Shown: positions 63,463 through 64,000 of the stretch, in pieces
How the letters are laid out: each line of letters begins with the position of its first letter
Numbering within the stretch: the stretch's first letter is position 1
Origin: Melitaea cinxia
Taxonomy: Eukaryota > Arthropoda > Insecta > Lepidoptera > Nymphalidae
Direction: 5' to 3'
Assembly (NCBI RefSeq): GCF_905220565.1
Contig: NC_059401.1
Span: 2,753,001-2,817,000, forward strand
Length of the DNA: 64,000 bases
Translations under genes and position numbers: made by a program
The notes under the pieces: generated by a model
The model's database searches: none
Seen by the model: the letters and a program-made list of their open reading frames with translations, nothing else
What the model was told of the DNA's origin: nothing

Positions 63463-64000
63463 CTATGCACAGATGCAATATCTCACAAGGCACTCGCAGA
63501 GTGCTCGATAGACTTGAATTAGGAGCTTTTCTTCACATATTGAACGTAAATTTTTGTAGATGTACATTCGTTTTCTGATTCTAGTAGTTAAAGTAGTAAT
63601 ATGTAAGTTCCAATTAAGTCGTTCATCGACTACTACACCTAAGTACTTCACGGAATTTACTCTATTAAGTTTTCTACAGCCACAGTTACAGTTGTTAACG
63701 ATGCGGTTACAAGGGTGCGTATGTATTGTAAGTCCAGAATTAGGTAACAGTTTATGCGATGCTGACTTGCTGAAGCATATATAATTCGTCTTTGAAACAT
63801 TCAAGGACAGCAAGCTTTCCTCCAGCCAGGCTGTGACTATAGCAAGGCCATTTTCAGCTTTACTGTATACAGTGTCCCAATTGCTACCGTGAAAAAGTAG
63901 TACAGTGTCATCAGCAAACATAGTTATTTCCATGTTACACTGGACAGCTACATTACAGAGTTCATTAATATAGATAAGAAATAATGTAGGTCCAAGAGTG
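63463..64000 (-). CDS. LINE reverse transcriptase, partial
   Basis: Open from the right window edge to TGA-type stops near 63463. Reads LGPTLFLIYINELCN then ITMFADDTVLLF, the catalytic FADD at about 63912, and KYLGVVVDERLNWNLHI in the thumb. The downstream C-terminal part (to about 63070) is broken by stops, so the copy is inactive. Confidence 0.75.
   Translation of the reverse strand, partial: TLGPTLFLIYINELCNVAVQCNMEITMFADDTVLLFHGSNWDTVYSKAENGLAIVTAWLEESLLSLNVSKTNYICFSKSASHKLLPNSGLTIHTHPCNRIVNNCNCGCRKLNRVNSVKYLGVVVDERLNWNLHITTLTTRIRKRMYIYKNLRSICEEKLLIQVYRALCECLVRYCICA

Larger units (their letters stand above)
61865..64000 (-). mobile_element. LINE (CR1/Jockey-like), 3' part, cut by right window edge
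   Basis: On the minus strand: RT from the edge to about 63463, a decayed C-terminus to about 63070 with LAWLKCL as the last recognisable words, a 3' region with a (GT)n tract, and a 3' end AATAAAGATTATTGTTATTATTATT at about 61890-61867. A TIR element sits in its 3' region at 61986-62722. That the tail and the RT belong to one insertion is inferred from this order. Confidence 0.6.

Overview
This window is AT-rich, intron-containing animal DNA, almost certainly from a moth or butterfly. The only recognisable host genes are three paralogous juvenile hormone acid O-methyltransferase-like (JHAMT) genes, each with four exons, GT-AG introns and a TATA box. Everything else is transposable elements and their debris: Ty3/Gypsy LTR elements, several non-LTR (LINE) families, hAT transposons, MITEs, tRNA-like SINE heads and short dispersed repeats of types I associate with Lepidoptera. 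No rRNA, CRISPR array or bacterial-type operon is visible.

Layout. 1-2507: 5' part of a Ty3/Gypsy element on the minus strand (LTR, leader, gag, start of protease). 4361-12780: a duplicated segment holding JHAMT copy A (minus, exons between 9015 and 4925, 273 aa). 12800-16432: RTE and CR1-like LINE fragments and a decayed hAT transposase. 16444-24536: an 8.1-kb hAT-type element with an exact 8-bp target duplication and no visible gene, carrying nested repeats. 24537-29580: dispersed repeats and long palindromes. 29588-36085: a 'head plus 282-bp tandem units' repeat, split by a full-length 4.2-kb LINE with intact ORF1 and ORF2 (31001-35219). 37180-39724: JHAMT copy B (plus, 273 aa). 40000-42500: repeats, a Transib-like relic and unidentified coding relics. 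42555-49481: a young, complete Ty3/Gypsy element with near-identical LTRs and a 4-bp target duplication. 50155-53180: microsatellites and a second, inverted head-plus-282-bp array. 53432-61731: the second copy of the duplicated segment with JHAMT copy C (minus, 277 aa), carrying extra insertions in its introns. 61860-64000: LINE remnants and a TIR element.

How it fits together. A and C are recent sister copies (direct orientation, about 49 kb apart) that carried the same intronic repeats along; B is older and inverted, but its promoter and 5' leader remain alignable to both. Independent insertions since the duplication (an LTR relic beside A; Rep-D, RTE and an 852-bp structured element in C; a partial exon duplication in A) give a relative history. 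Three separate retroelements each place the heptamer A AAA AAC in the correct register at the junction of their two reading frames, implying -1 ribosomal frameshifting, unusually also in the LINE, where it sits directly before the ORF1 stop codon.

Family names rest on motifs read by eye; repeat family labels (Rep-A to Rep-E, SINE-1, SINE-2) are mine.
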